Below, piece by piece: positions 17,588 to 27,000 of a DNA stretch of 64,000 bases; the stretch's first letter is position 1, and every line of letters starts with the position of its first letter. The stretch covers positions 62,001 to 126,000 of the forward strand of contig NZ_JBDKSS010000025.1 of assembly GCF_039680535.1 (NCBI RefSeq), in the 5' to 3' direction. The stretch comes from Parvibaculum sp039680535 (GTDB lineage: Bacteria; Pseudomonadota; Alphaproteobacteria; Parvibaculales; Parvibaculaceae). The position numbers and the translations under genes were made by a program. The notes under the pieces were generated by a model, which did no database searches, was not told the DNA's origin, and saw only the letters and a program-made list of their open reading frames with translations.

Positions 17588-18886
17588 ATGGAAGGCGCCG
17601 TATCGAAAACATCCATCGTCGCGCTGCTGCGCGATGCGGGCGCGGCGGCCCTTGTCGCCGCGCTTCTCGCCTTTCCGTTGCTCGGCTTTCGACTCGTCGA
17701 CTCCGCGCAGGGCCTGTCGCTCGACGCGCGGCTCATCTGGGTCGTCTATGCGGCCGTCATCGTATTTGCCGGGCGGTTTCTCTTTTCTCTCGCAAGAATT
17801 CTTTATGGGGCCCGGCGCCTCGCCGTCGCGAAGCCCCGGATCGTCTTGCCGGGGCGCTCGCGCTATTTCTTCGGCATCGCGCTGATTGCGGTGGCGCTTC
17901 TTCTGCCTTGGCTTCCCTTCTCGGATCGCAACCTCATCGACAAGGCGACGCTTATTCTCATCTACGTGATGCTCGGCTGGGGCCTCAATATCGTGGTCGG
18001 CCTCGCAGGTCTTCTCGACCTCGGCTATGTCGCCTTCTATGCGGTCGGCGCCTATTCCTACGCGCTGCTGTCGCAGCATTTCGGACTGTCCTTCTGGATC
18101 TGCCTTCCGCTTGCGGGACTTCTTGCCGCTTCCTTCGGCATTGCGCTCGGCTTCCCCGTGCTGCGGCTCCGCGGCGACTATCTCGCCATCGTGACGCTCG
18201 GCTTCGGCGAAATCCTGCGCGAGGTTCTCGTCAACTGGGGTGTGGTGACGGGAGGGCCCAACGGCATTTCGGGCATTCAGCGTCCGTCATTCTTCGGCCT
18301 GCCGATGGTTCCCTCATCTCCCGATGGCGCGACGACCTTTGCGCAATTCTTCGGCCTCGCATTCTCGCCGAACCAGCGCATCGTCTTTCTCTACTATCTG
18401 ATCCTGGCCCTGGCGCTCGCGACCAATCTCTTCACGCTGCGCATCAGGCGGCTTCCCATCGGCCGCGCCTGGGAGGCGTTGCGCGAGGACGAGATCGCCT
18501 GCCGCAGTCTCGGCCTCAACCCGACCATGGTGAAGCTTTCGGCCTTTGCCATCGGTGCGACCTTCGCCGGATTCGCAGGCTCGTTCTTCGCCACGCGGCA
18601 GGGCTTCATCAGTCCCGAAAGCTTCACCTTCATCGAGTCGGCGATCATCCTCGCCATCGTCGTTCTGGGCGGGATGGGAAGCCAGATCGGCATCGTGCTG
18701 GCAGCGTTCCTGCTCGTCGGCCTGCCGGAATGGTTCCGCGATCTCGAACAGTTCCGCATGCTCGCCTTTGGCGCGGCAATGGTGCTCATCATGCTATGGC
18801 GCCCGCAGGGGCTTCTCTCGCATCGCGAGCCGACGCTGCGCCTCGGCGACGTCAAGCCGCTTTCCGTGAAGGAGGCAGGCGCATGA
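17588..18886 (+). CDS. livM: Branched-chain amino acid type ABC transporter permease LivM
   Basis: 432 residues, second membrane subunit. It has an N-terminal extension with extra membrane segments (about 15-115) before the LivM core: LNIVVGLAGLLDLGYVAFYAVGAY, RLRGDYLAIVTLGFGEI and VVLGGMGSQIGIVLAA. The extension is shared by many alphaproteobacterial LivM proteins. Starts 4 bases after livH and overlaps livG by four bases. Confidence 0.9.
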   Translation: MEGAVSKTSIVALLRDAGAAALVAALLAFPLLGFRLVDSAQGLSLDARLIWVVYAAVIVFAGRFLFSLARILYGARRLAVAKPRIVLPGRSRYFFGIALIAVALLLPWLPFSDRNLIDKATLILIYVMLGWGLNIVVGLAGLLDLGYVAFYAVGAYSYALLSQHFGLSFWICLPLAGLLAASFGIALGFPVLRLRGDYLAIVTLGFGEILREVLVNWGVVTGGPNGISGIQRPSFFGLPMVPSSPDGATTFAQFFGLAFSPNQRIVFLYYLILALALATNLFTLRIRRLPIGRAWEALREDEIACRSLGLNPTMVKLSAFAIGATFAGFAGSFFATRQGFISPESFTFIESAIILAIVVLGGMGSQIGIVLAAFLLVGLPEWFRDLEQFRMLAFGAAMVLIMLWRPQGLLSHREPTLRLGDVKPLSVKEAGA

Positions 18887-19722
18887 TGGCCGCTCCGATC
18901 CTCGCCGTTGAACATCTGACGATCCGCTTCGGCGGCCTCGTTGCCATCGACGATCTTTCCTTCGAAGCGGGTGTGGGCGATATCACGGCTCTGATCGGCC
19001 CCAACGGCGCCGGCAAGACCACCGTCTTCAACTGCATCACCGGCTTCTACAAGCCCGATGTCGGCCGCATGACCTTTCGCCGGGATGCGGAGTCCTACCT
19101 GCTCGAACGCATGGATGGGTTTCGCATTGCGCGGGCCGGCGTCGTGCGCACGTTTCAGAACATCCGGCTCTTCCCCGGCATGAGCGCCATCGAAAACCTG
19201 ATGATTGCGCAGCATGTGCCGCTGATGCGCGCCTCGCTCTATTCGGTGGCGGGGTTCCTGCGTCTGCGCCGCTATCTCGACGCCGAGAAACAGGCGATCG
19301 AGCGCGCGCGCTACTGGCTCGACAAGACCGACCTGCTCGCTCAGGCCGATCTGCCAGCCGGAAGCCTGCCCTATGGCGCACAGCGTCGCCTCGAGATCGC
19401 CCGAGCTATGTGCGCCGGTCCGTCGCTTCTCTGCCTCGACGAACCGGCGGCCGGCCTCAATCCGCGCGAGAGCCTCGCGCTCAATGAGCTTCTGCTTTCG
19501 ATCCGTCAGGAACACGGAATCAGCATTCTTCTCATCGAGCATGACATGAGCGTCGTGATGCAGATTTCCGATCGCATCATCGTGCTCGAACAAGGCAGGA
19601 AGATTTCGCAAGGCACACCCGACGAAGTGCGGGCCGATCCCGAAGTCATCCGCGCTTATCTCGGCGTCGAAGACGATGCCGCGGCGGTCGCCGTCCTCAC
19701 GGCTCGGGGGACGCGCGGATGA
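18883..19722 (+). CDS. livG: ABC transporter ATP-binding protein LivG
   Basis: 279 residues. Walker A GPNGAGKTT, LivG-type insert with RTFQNIRLFPGMS, signature region LPYGAQRRLEIARAM, Walker B LLCLDEPAAGLNP and switch histidine in LLIEHDMSVVM. The signature is YGAQRR rather than canonical SGGQ, which is normal for LivG. Start overlaps the livM stop (ATGA). It energises uptake with LivF. Confidence 0.91.
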   Translation: MMAAPILAVEHLTIRFGGLVAIDDLSFEAGVGDITALIGPNGAGKTTVFNCITGFYKPDVGRMTFRRDAESYLLERMDGFRIARAGVVRTFQNIRLFPGMSAIENLMIAQHVPLMRASLYSVAGFLRLRRYLDAEKQAIERARYWLDKTDLLAQADLPAGSLPYGAQRRLEIARAMCAGPSLLCLDEPAAGLNPRESLALNELLLSIRQEHGISILLIEHDMSVVMQISDRIIVLEQGRKISQGTPDEVRADPEVIRAYLGVEDDAAAVAVLTARGTRG

Positions 19723-20453
19723 TGCTGGAAATCAGGGGTCTTCATTCGGGCTATGGACGCATCGAAGCGTTGCATGGCATCGACATATCGGTGGCGCAGG
19801 GCGAGATCGTGGCGCTCATCGGCGCGAATGGCGCGGGCAAGACCACGCTGCTGATGACAATCTGCGGGCAGCCGCGGGCGAGCGCCGGACAAATCCTCTT
19901 TGACGGGTGCGATATTTCCGGGCTCAAGACGCATGAAATCGCGGCGCTCGGCATCGCCCATTCGCCGGAGGGGCGGCGGATCTTCCCGCGCATGACCGTG
20001 CTGGAAAATCTGCAGATGGGCGCGATGATCGCCGATCCGAGGCATTTCAGCGGCGATCTGGAAAATGTGCTTGCGCTCTTTCCGCGATTGAAGGAGCGCA
20101 TTGCGCAGCGCGGCGGCACCCTGTCGGGCGGCGAGCAGCAGATGCTTGCCATTGCCCGGGCCCTGATGAGCAGGCCGAAGCTTCTCCTTCTCGACGAGCC
20201 TTCGCTCGGCCTTGCGCCGCTGGTCACGAAGCAATTGTTTGAAAATATCCGCACGATCAATCGCGAGCAGGGCATGACCATTCTGCTCGTCGAGCAGAAC
20301 GCCTTTCAGGCGCTGAAGCTCGCACATCGGGCGCATATCATGGTCAATGGCCGCATCGAATTGAGTGGCACCGGTGCGGAGCTTCTCGACAATCCGGCTG
20401 TCCGCGCCGCCTATCTCGAAGGCGCGCGGCCCAAGACCGAGGTCACGCCATGA
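19719..20453 (+). CDS. livF: ABC transporter ATP-binding protein LivF
   Basis: 244 residues. Walker A GANGAGKTT, LivF-type HSPEGRRIFPRMTVLENL, ABC signature LSGGEQQMLAIARAL, Walker B LLLLDEPSLGLAP and LVEQNAFQAL. Start overlaps the livG stop and its stop overlaps the next gene (ATGA), so the cassette is translationally coupled. Confidence 0.92.
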   Translation: MMLEIRGLHSGYGRIEALHGIDISVAQGEIVALIGANGAGKTTLLMTICGQPRASAGQILFDGCDISGLKTHEIAALGIAHSPEGRRIFPRMTVLENLQMGAMIADPRHFSGDLENVLALFPRLKERIAQRGGTLSGGEQQMLAIARALMSRPKLLLLDEPSLGLAPLVTKQLFENIRTINREQGMTILLVEQNAFQALKLAHRAHIMVNGRIELSGTGAELLDNPAVRAAYLEGARPKTEVTP

Positions 20454-20815
20454 TGCTCGAAAACTTCGTCCTCGTCTTCGGCACGACGCCGTTGGTATCG
20501 CTCGGCATCACGCTCGTGCTGATCGGCGGCTGCGCCCTGATGATGGGCAGGGCGCTGGCGCTCAACTGGCGGCCGGACTGGCAGATGCTCCCCTATTCGC
20601 TGCTGCTCGCCATCGCGGATCGCTTCCTCATCTTCGCGCTCTTTCAGGGCGAGCTGCTTTCGCTGACGGGCTATTTGGCCGACTTCGCTGTGCTGCTCAG
20701 CATCGCGGGACTCGCCTTCCAGCTCACGCGAGCGCGCCAGATGGTCCGGCAATATCCCTGGGCTTATGAGCGTGCGGGGCTCCTGGGCTGGCGGGAGCGG
20801 CCTTCGGCGCAATAG
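20450..20815 (+). CDS. Small conserved inner membrane protein in the liv operon
   Basis: 121 residues with about three hydrophobic helices (roughly 16-35, 46-65 and 72-92). The first helix region (TPLVSLGITLVLIGGCALMM) and a tryptophan-rich tail (QYPWAYERAGLLGW) are distinctive. It has no recognised catalytic motif. It sits between livF and livK with ATGA coupling to livF, so it is probably a dedicated accessory of this transporter. I recall a family of this kind (DUF6867-like) beside liv genes in Rhizobiales, but I cannot confirm membership. Confidence 0.75.
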   Translation: MMLENFVLVFGTTPLVSLGITLVLIGGCALMMGRALALNWRPDWQMLPYSLLLAIADRFLIFALFQGELLSLTGYLADFAVLLSIAGLAFQLTRARQMVRQYPWAYERAGLLGWRERPSAQ

Positions 20816-20872
20816 GCACTATTCTTTCCGGCGGGGCCCGCTATCCTTATGCCGGTCAACGGGGGACCAGAC

Positions 20873-21976
20873 ATGACTCGATATATCGTTGCGCTCGCGG
20901 CAATCCTCTCGCTTGGGCTTTTTGCCTGTTCCAAGGAAGAGTCCGGAATCACGATCGGCGTTGCCGGTCCGATCAGCGGCAGCGAGGCCGTGTTCGGCGA
21001 GCAGTTCGTGCATGGCGCGCAGCGCGCCGTCGCCGACATCAATGCCAAGGGCGGTGTGCTGGGCAAGAAGCTCAATCTGGTGATTGGCGACGACGCCTGC
21101 GATCCGAAGCAGGCGGTGAGCGTCGCCAACGACATGGCCTCGAAGGGCGCGGTCTTCGTCGCCGGGCATTATTGCTCGGGCACGTCGATCCCGGCATCCG
21201 ACGTCTATAACGAGAGCGGCATCGTCCAGATATCGCCCGCCTCCACGAGCCCCGATTACACGGATCGCGGACTGCCGAACGTGTTCCGCGTCTGCGGTCG
21301 CGACGACGCGCAGGGCCCGACGGCGGCGGCCTATGTTGCGGCGCATTTCGCAGGCAAGCGGATCGCCGTGGTCGACGACAAATCGACCTATGGCAAGGGC
21401 CTTGCCGACGAGTTCAAAAAGGCAATGAACGCGAAGGGCATAACCGAGGTGCTGCACGAGTCGATCTCGGCGGGTGAAAAGGATTACACCCCGCTCGTTT
21501 CGAAGCTGAAGCAGGCTCAGGCCGATGTTCTCTATTTCGGCGGCTACAAGACCGAAGGCGGCCTCATCACGCGCCAGATGCGCGAGCAGGGGCTGAAGAC
21601 CATTCTCGTCGGCGGCGATGCGCTGGTGACCGATGAGTTCTGGTCGATCACCGGCCCGGCGGGCGAAGGCACGCTGATGACCTTTGGCCCCGATCCGCGC
21701 CTCGATCCGAAGAATGCCGAGCTTGTCGCGGCCTTCCGCGCCGACAAGTACGAGCCCGAGGCCTACACGCTCTATACCTATGCCGCCGTTCAGGCCTGGG
21801 CACAGGCGGTGGAAAAGGCGGGTTCGACCGATGCGGCCAAGGTTGAAGCGGCGCTCAAGTCGAACAAGTTCGACACAGTGCTCGGACAGATCGGCTTCAA
21901 CGCCAAGGGCGATATGGATGCGCCCGGCTATGTCTTCTATGTGTGGAAGAACGGCAAATATGCCTATGCCGGGTAA
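20873..21976 (+). CDS. livK: Branched-chain amino acid type ABC transporter substrate-binding lipoprotein
   Basis: 367 residues, periplasmic binding protein type I fold of the Leu/Ile/Val family. The start of the mature part, ITIGVAGPISGSEAVFGEQFVHGAQ, and KLNLVIGDDACDPKQAV are typical LivK motifs. The N-terminus MTRYIVALAAILSLGLFAC ends in a lipobox with C19, so it is predicted to be a lipoprotein rather than freely soluble. Start at 20873 with GGGGGA upstream. Last gene of the liv operon, followed by a terminator. Confidence 0.9.
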   Translation: MTRYIVALAAILSLGLFACSKEESGITIGVAGPISGSEAVFGEQFVHGAQRAVADINAKGGVLGKKLNLVIGDDACDPKQAVSVANDMASKGAVFVAGHYCSGTSIPASDVYNESGIVQISPASTSPDYTDRGLPNVFRVCGRDDAQGPTAAAYVAAHFAGKRIAVVDDKSTYGKGLADEFKKAMNAKGITEVLHESISAGEKDYTPLVSKLKQAQADVLYFGGYKTEGGLITRQMREQGLKTILVGGDALVTDEFWSITGPAGEGTLMTFGPDPRLDPKNAELVAAFRADKYEPEAYTLYTYAAVQAWAQAVEKAGSTDAAKVEAALKSNKFDTVLGQIGFNAKGDMDAPGYVFYVWKNGKYAYAG

Positions 21977-21991
21977 TCGGCCCTGATCCTG

Positions 21992-22026
21992 CGGCGGGTG
22001 ACGCGATGTCACCCGCCGTTTTCATT
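21992..22026 (+). terminator. Terminator between livK and the convergent yhhN-like gene
   Basis: CGGCGGGTGAC (21992-22002), loop GCGAT, GTCACCCGCCG (22008-22018) then TTTTC. It lies between convergent genes and could serve the liv operon. Confidence 0.85.
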
Positions 22027-22707
22027 TCAGCGCAGGGCTGCGAGCAGGCTGAGCGCGATGAGCGCCTGTCCCACATAATATGTGATCCAGACGATCGCGC
22101 CCCGGAAGGGAACGGGATAGCGGAACTTGCTCACGGCGATGACCGCATCCGAGAAAACAAAGAGCAGCGCGCCGACGCCGAGCCAGGGCAGCGGCACCGA
22201 AAACGCGGCAACGGCCATCGCTGAAATCACCGCCATATAGGCGAGCACCGGCAGCCGCAGCTTTCCGAGAACAGGCCAGAGCCAGGCAAGCGTTCCGGCG
22301 GAAAGGACCGCCAGCAGCGCAATACCTGCCAGATAGAAGCCCTGCGGCGTCGTGGCGTGCGGAACGAGCACGACCAGATAGAAGACATGGGCGAGGAGAA
22401 AGGAGCCGAGCCCGCGCGGGAAATTCTTTTCCTCATCATCAAGCGCCAGAAAATAATCCCCGAAGCTGCAAAGAAGGAAGGCCGCCGCCAGCGCGACCAG
22501 GGAAAGGTTTTCGACATCCCCGCCGAGATCGAGCAGCGGCAACGGAACAAAGGCGCCGATGGCGGCAGTCTTGAGCGTCGTGCGCAGCGTCGAGGCCGGC
22601 TTGTCAACGACCACAAGATAGGCAAGAGACGTCAGCAGGGAGACGGCTGCGAGCCCCCATCTGATCGTGTCCAGCCCATCGGCGAATGTCAGTGCCGCAT
22701 TGAACAT
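22027..22707 (-). CDS. YhhN family membrane protein (lysoplasmalogenase-like, TMEM86 family)
   Basis: 226 residues with seven or eight hydrophobic segments and little else. The family motifs are visible: CSFGDYFLALDDE (with acidic residues proposed as catalytic), AHVFYLVVL and FVFSDAVIAVSKFRYPVPFRG. Animal homologues hydrolyse the vinyl-ether bond of lysoplasmalogens; the bacterial role is unproven. ATG at 22707 with GGGGGA upstream. Confidence 0.85.
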   Translation of the reverse strand: MFNAALTFADGLDTIRWGLAAVSLLTSLAYLVVVDKPASTLRTTLKTAAIGAFVPLPLLDLGGDVENLSLVALAAAFLLCSFGDYFLALDDEEKNFPRGLGSFLLAHVFYLVVLVPHATTPQGFYLAGIALLAVLSAGTLAWLWPVLGKLRLPVLAYMAVISAMAVAAFSVPLPWLGVGALLFVFSDAVIAVSKFRYPVPFRGAIVWITYYVGQALIALSLLAALR

Positions 22708-22742
22708 TGTTTCCCCCAGATTTGTAGACGGATGATAGCGGA

Positions 22743-23966
22743 TCAGTGCGCCTGCTCAAGCCAGGCCTGCGCGCCGAGGCCCGCCATGCGGCCCGTGGCG
22801 AAACAGGCCGTGAGAAGATAGCCGCCGGTCGGGGCTTCCCAGTCGAGCATTTCGCCGGCGCAGAAAGTGCCGGGAAGCTTCTTCAGCATGAAGTGCTCGT
22901 CGATTTCGGTGAAGGGAATGCCGCCCGCGCTTGAGATCGCCTCGGCGATCGGCCGTGCGGCTTCGAGCTTCAGCGGCAACGCCTTGATGCCACGCGCCAG
23001 CGCAGCCGGATCGGAGAAAGCGTCGGCGGAGAGGCATTCGCGCAGCAGCGCGGCCTTCACGCCTTCGATGCCCGCCGCTTTGCGCAGGAAATTCGCCATG
23101 CTCTGTCCCTTGCGGGGCCGTGAAAGATCGGCGGTCAGGCGTTCGAGGCTGCGGTCCGGCGCGAGGTCGAGCGTCAATGTGGCGGCGCCTCGTTCGGTTA
23201 ATGCGTCTCGCAGCAGGGCCGACAGCACATAGACCGCGCTGCCCTCGATCCCGCTTTCGGAAATCACGAACTCGCCGCGATGCGTTTCACTGCCGAAGGA
23301 GAGGACGACGGATTTCACCGGCGCACCGGCAAAACGCGAGCGCATGTGCTCGCTCCATGCGACGTCGAAGCCGCAATTCGCAGGCCGGAACGGCGCAATG
23401 GAGACACCGTGCGCCTTGAGCCATTCCGTCCAGCGGGCATCCGAGCCGAGCGCGGGCCAGCTCGCGCCGCCAAGCGCAAGTATGGTTGCAGCCGGCTCGA
23501 TCTCGATTGTGCCTGTGGGTGTTTCGAAGACCAGCGCGCCACTCTCCGTCCAGCCGAGCCAGCGATGGCGCACATGGGTGACGAGGCCCGCTCCCCGCAG
23601 GCGCTTCAGCCATGCGCGCAGCAGCGGCGCCGCCTTGAAGTCTTTCGGAAAGACACGGCCCGACGAACCGACGAAAGTCTCGACGCCGAGCGATGCCGCC
23701 CAGTCGCGCAGGGCTTGCGGCGGCAGCGCGCGGATGGCGCGCGCGAGCGGCGTCGCGCTATCGCCGAAGCGGGTGAGGAACGGGTCAAGTGCCTCCGAAT
23801 GGGTGAGGTTGAGCCCGCTTTTCCCCGCCATCAGGAATTTGCGCCCGAGCGAAGGCATGGCGTCGAAAAGATGGACTTCGACCGCCGATGACAGCAGCGC
23901 CTCGGCCGCCATCAGCCCTGCGGGGCCGCCGCCAACGATCGCGACCTTTGGAATGCTTTGCGTCAA
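22743..23966 (-). CDS. HI0933-type NAD(P)/FAD-dependent oxidoreductase
   Basis: 407 residues. N-terminal Rossmann motif VAIVGGGPAGLMAAEAL, then GRKFLMAGKSGLNLTHSE, the family-specific region of HI0933/TIGR03862-type flavoproteins, and a C-terminal GTFCAGEMLDWEAPTGGYLLTACFATG that binds FAD. No physiological substrate is established for the family. The start is taken as TTG at 23966, immediately before TQSIPKVAIVGGG; AGGACGA is a weak site upstream. The same frame runs far upstream, but that part lies antisense to the carboxylase gene and is not coding. Divergent from the next gene. Confidence 0.83.
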   Translation of the reverse strand: MTQSIPKVAIVGGGPAGLMAAEALLSSAVEVHLFDAMPSLGRKFLMAGKSGLNLTHSEALDPFLTRFGDSATPLARAIRALPPQALRDWAASLGVETFVGSSGRVFPKDFKAAPLLRAWLKRLRGAGLVTHVRHRWLGWTESGALVFETPTGTIEIEPAATILALGGASWPALGSDARWTEWLKAHGVSIAPFRPANCGFDVAWSEHMRSRFAGAPVKSVVLSFGSETHRGEFVISESGIEGSAVYVLSALLRDALTERGAATLTLDLAPDRSLERLTADLSRPRKGQSMANFLRKAAGIEGVKAALLRECLSADAFSDPAALARGIKALPLKLEAARPIAEAISSAGGIPFTEIDEHFMLKKLPGTFCAGEMLDWEAPTGGYLLTACFATGRMAGLGAQAWLEQAH

Positions 23967-24065
23967 TCTTCGTCCTATCCGCCCATCGGGGGCTGGTATG
24001 CGGGCTTTGCTGGGGTAACCTGTGCCCAACAGAAACTCGCCAATAAGAAATCCCCGGGGAGCCCT

Positions 24066-27000
24066 ATGACTATCACCCATCTCCTGATCGCCAATAGGGG
24101 CGAAATCGCCATCCGTATCGCGCGGGCCGCCGCCGAACTCGGCCTCAGGACCACAGCCGTCCATTCCGCCGACGATGCTCTGTCGCTGCATGTGAAGGCT
24201 GCGGACGAGGCCGTCGCGCTGAAAGGCGAGGGAGCCGCCGCCTATCTCGACATTACGGGCATCGTCGCGGCGGCAAAGGAGACGAAGTGCGACGCCATCC
24301 ATCCGGGCTATGGGTTCCTCTCCGAGAATGCGGCCTTCGCGCGGGCCTGCGCCGAGGCGGGGATCGTGTTCGTCGGCCCCAACCCGGAGGCGCTCGAACT
24401 CTTCGGCGACAAGATCAAGGCGAAGGCACTGGCGCTCGCCTCCGGCGTGCCGCTTCTCGCGGGCACCCAGGGGGCGACGAGCCTCGACGACGCGCGCGCC
24501 TTCTTCAAGGCGCATGGACCCATGATGATCAAGGCCGTTGCCGGGGGCGGCGGGCGCGGCATGCGTCCGGTAAGGGCAGAGGCGGAAATCGAGGAAGCTT
24601 ACAAGCGCTGCCAGTCCGAAGCGAAGGCGGCCTTCGGCAATGGCGATGTCTATGTCGAGAAGCTCATCGAAAGAGCGCGGCATGTCGAGGTGCAGATCGT
24701 GGCCGACCGTGTGGGCGGCGTCGCGCATCTCTTCGAGCGCGAATGTTCGATCCAGCGACGCAACCAGAAGATTGTCGAGATCGCGCCGAGCCCTTCCTTG
24801 AGCGAGGAATTGCGCGGTGAGCTTTGCGCGGCGGCTGTCACGCTCGCGCGGGCGGCGGCATATGACAATCTCGGCACATTCGAATTCCTCGTCGATGCCG
24901 CCGACATGAAGACCTTCGCCTTCATCGAGGCAAATCCCCGCCTGCAGGTCGAGCATACCGTCACCGAGGAAGTGACCGGCGTCGACCTGGTGCAGACGCA
25001 GCTGAAGATTGCCTCGGGCAAGATGCTGAAGGAACTCGGTCTCACGCAAGGCGAGGTTCCTTATCCGCGTGGCCACGCGATCCAGCTCCGCATCAACATG
25101 GAAACGATGGACGAGAGCGGCAATGCGAAGCCGGCGGGCGGCGTCATCTCCGTGTTCGAGCCGCCGTCCGGCCCCGGCATCCGCGTCGATACATTCGGAT
25201 ATGCGGGCTATCGCACAAGCCCGAATTTCGACTCGCTGCTGGCAAAACTCATTGTTCATGCGCCCTCGGTCGATTATCGCGATGCGGTGCGCCGCGCGGC
25301 CCGCGCCCTCAGCGAGTTTCGTCTCGAAGGGGTTGCCACCAACATTTCCTTCCTGCGGTCGCTCGTGGCGCATCCGGCTTTCGCCGCCAACGACGTGACC
25401 ACGCGCTTCGTCGAGGAACATGTGGCGGAGCTGGTGAAGCCACTCGTGGCGCGCGAGCGCTATTTCGCGGGAGTGGCTACGCAAGGCGTCGCCGCGGCGA
25501 CGGCGATCAAGGGCCCGGATGGCAGCGAGCCTGTCGGTGCACCGATGCAGGGCAAGGTCGTCAGCGTCGACGTGAAGGAAGGCGACAGGGTTCACGCAGG
25601 CCAGCAGATCGCCGTGCTCGAAGCGATGAAGATGGAGCATCTCGTCCATGCGGCGGGAAGCGGCATCGTGCGCCTCGTGGCTGCCGCCGCAGGCGAGGTT
25701 CTTCTCGACGGCCAGCCCATCGTCTTCATCGAGCCGGGCGATGTCGGCGCGGTGGCGGCGAGCGAGGAGACGGCAGTCGATCTCGATTACATCCGTCCCG
25801 ATCTCGCTTCGGTCCGCGAGCGGCATTTCATCGGCCTCGACGAAGGCCGTCCAGATGCGGTGGCGCGGCGGCGCAAGACCAACCAGCGCACCGCGCGCGA
25901 GAATATCGACGATCTTTGCGACGAGGGAAGCTTCATCGAGTATGGCTCGCTGGCGCTTGCCGCGCAGCGTCGCCGCAGATCGATGGACGAACTCATCAAG
26001 ATGAGCCCGGCCGACGGCATGATCGCCGGCATCGGTTCGGTCAACGGCGCGCTGTTCGACGAGGACAAGGCGCGCACCATGGTCCTCTCCTATGACTACA
26101 CGGTCTTCGCGGGCACGCAGGGTGCGATGAACCACAAGAAGAAGGACCGCATGTTCAAGCTCGCCGAACAGTGGCGGCTTCCCGTCGTCTTCTTCACCGA
26201 AGGCGGCGGCGGCCGGCCCGGCGACACGGATTCGATGGGTGTCGCTGGCCTCGATACACCGAGCTTCCTTGCCTATGCGCAGCTCTCCGGCCTCGTGCCC
26301 CGCGTCGGCATCAATTCCGGTCGCTGCTTCGCGGGCAATGCGGCGATCCTCGGCACATCTGACGTCATTATCGCGACGAAGAACTCTGCCATCGGCATGG
26401 GCGGACCGGCCATGATCGAAGGCGGCGGCCTCGGGGTCTTCCTGCCCGATGAGGTCGGGCCTGTCGAAGTGCAGGCGCCTAACGGCGTCATCGACGTGCT
26501 GGTCGAGGACGAGGCGGAGGCGGTCGCCGCCGCCAAGAAGTATCTCTCCTATTTCCAGGGGCCGGTCGCGCAATGGGATTGCACGGACCAGCGCAAGCTG
26601 CGGCACCTGATCCCGGAGAACCGCCTGCGCATCTATGACATCCGCGCGGTGATCGATGCGCTTTGCGACACGGGCTCGGTGCTGGAGCTTCGCCGCGATT
26701 TCGCACATGGCATGGTGACGGCACTGGTGCGTGTCGAGGGGCGCCCCATGGGCCTCATCGCCAACAATCCGACGCATCTTGCCGGCGCGATCGACGCCGA
26801 CGGCGCGGACAAGGCCGCGCGCTTCATGCAGCTATGCGACGCGTTCGGTCTGCCGATCCTGTCGCTTTGCGATACGCCCGGCTTCATGGTCGGGCCTGAG
26901 GCGGAAAAGACCGCGCTGGTCCGACGCGTCAGCCGCATGTTCGTGACGGCGGGAAGTCTCAGCGTTCCCGTCTTCACGGTCGTGCTGCGCAAAGGCTACG

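Noticed and set aside
23967..26777. Upstream continuation of the HI0933-like frame, giving a 1344-residue protein
   Set aside because: That part lies antisense to the single-chain carboxylase, is rich in His/Arg/Asp, and lacks any flavoprotein motif before VAIVGGGPAGL.
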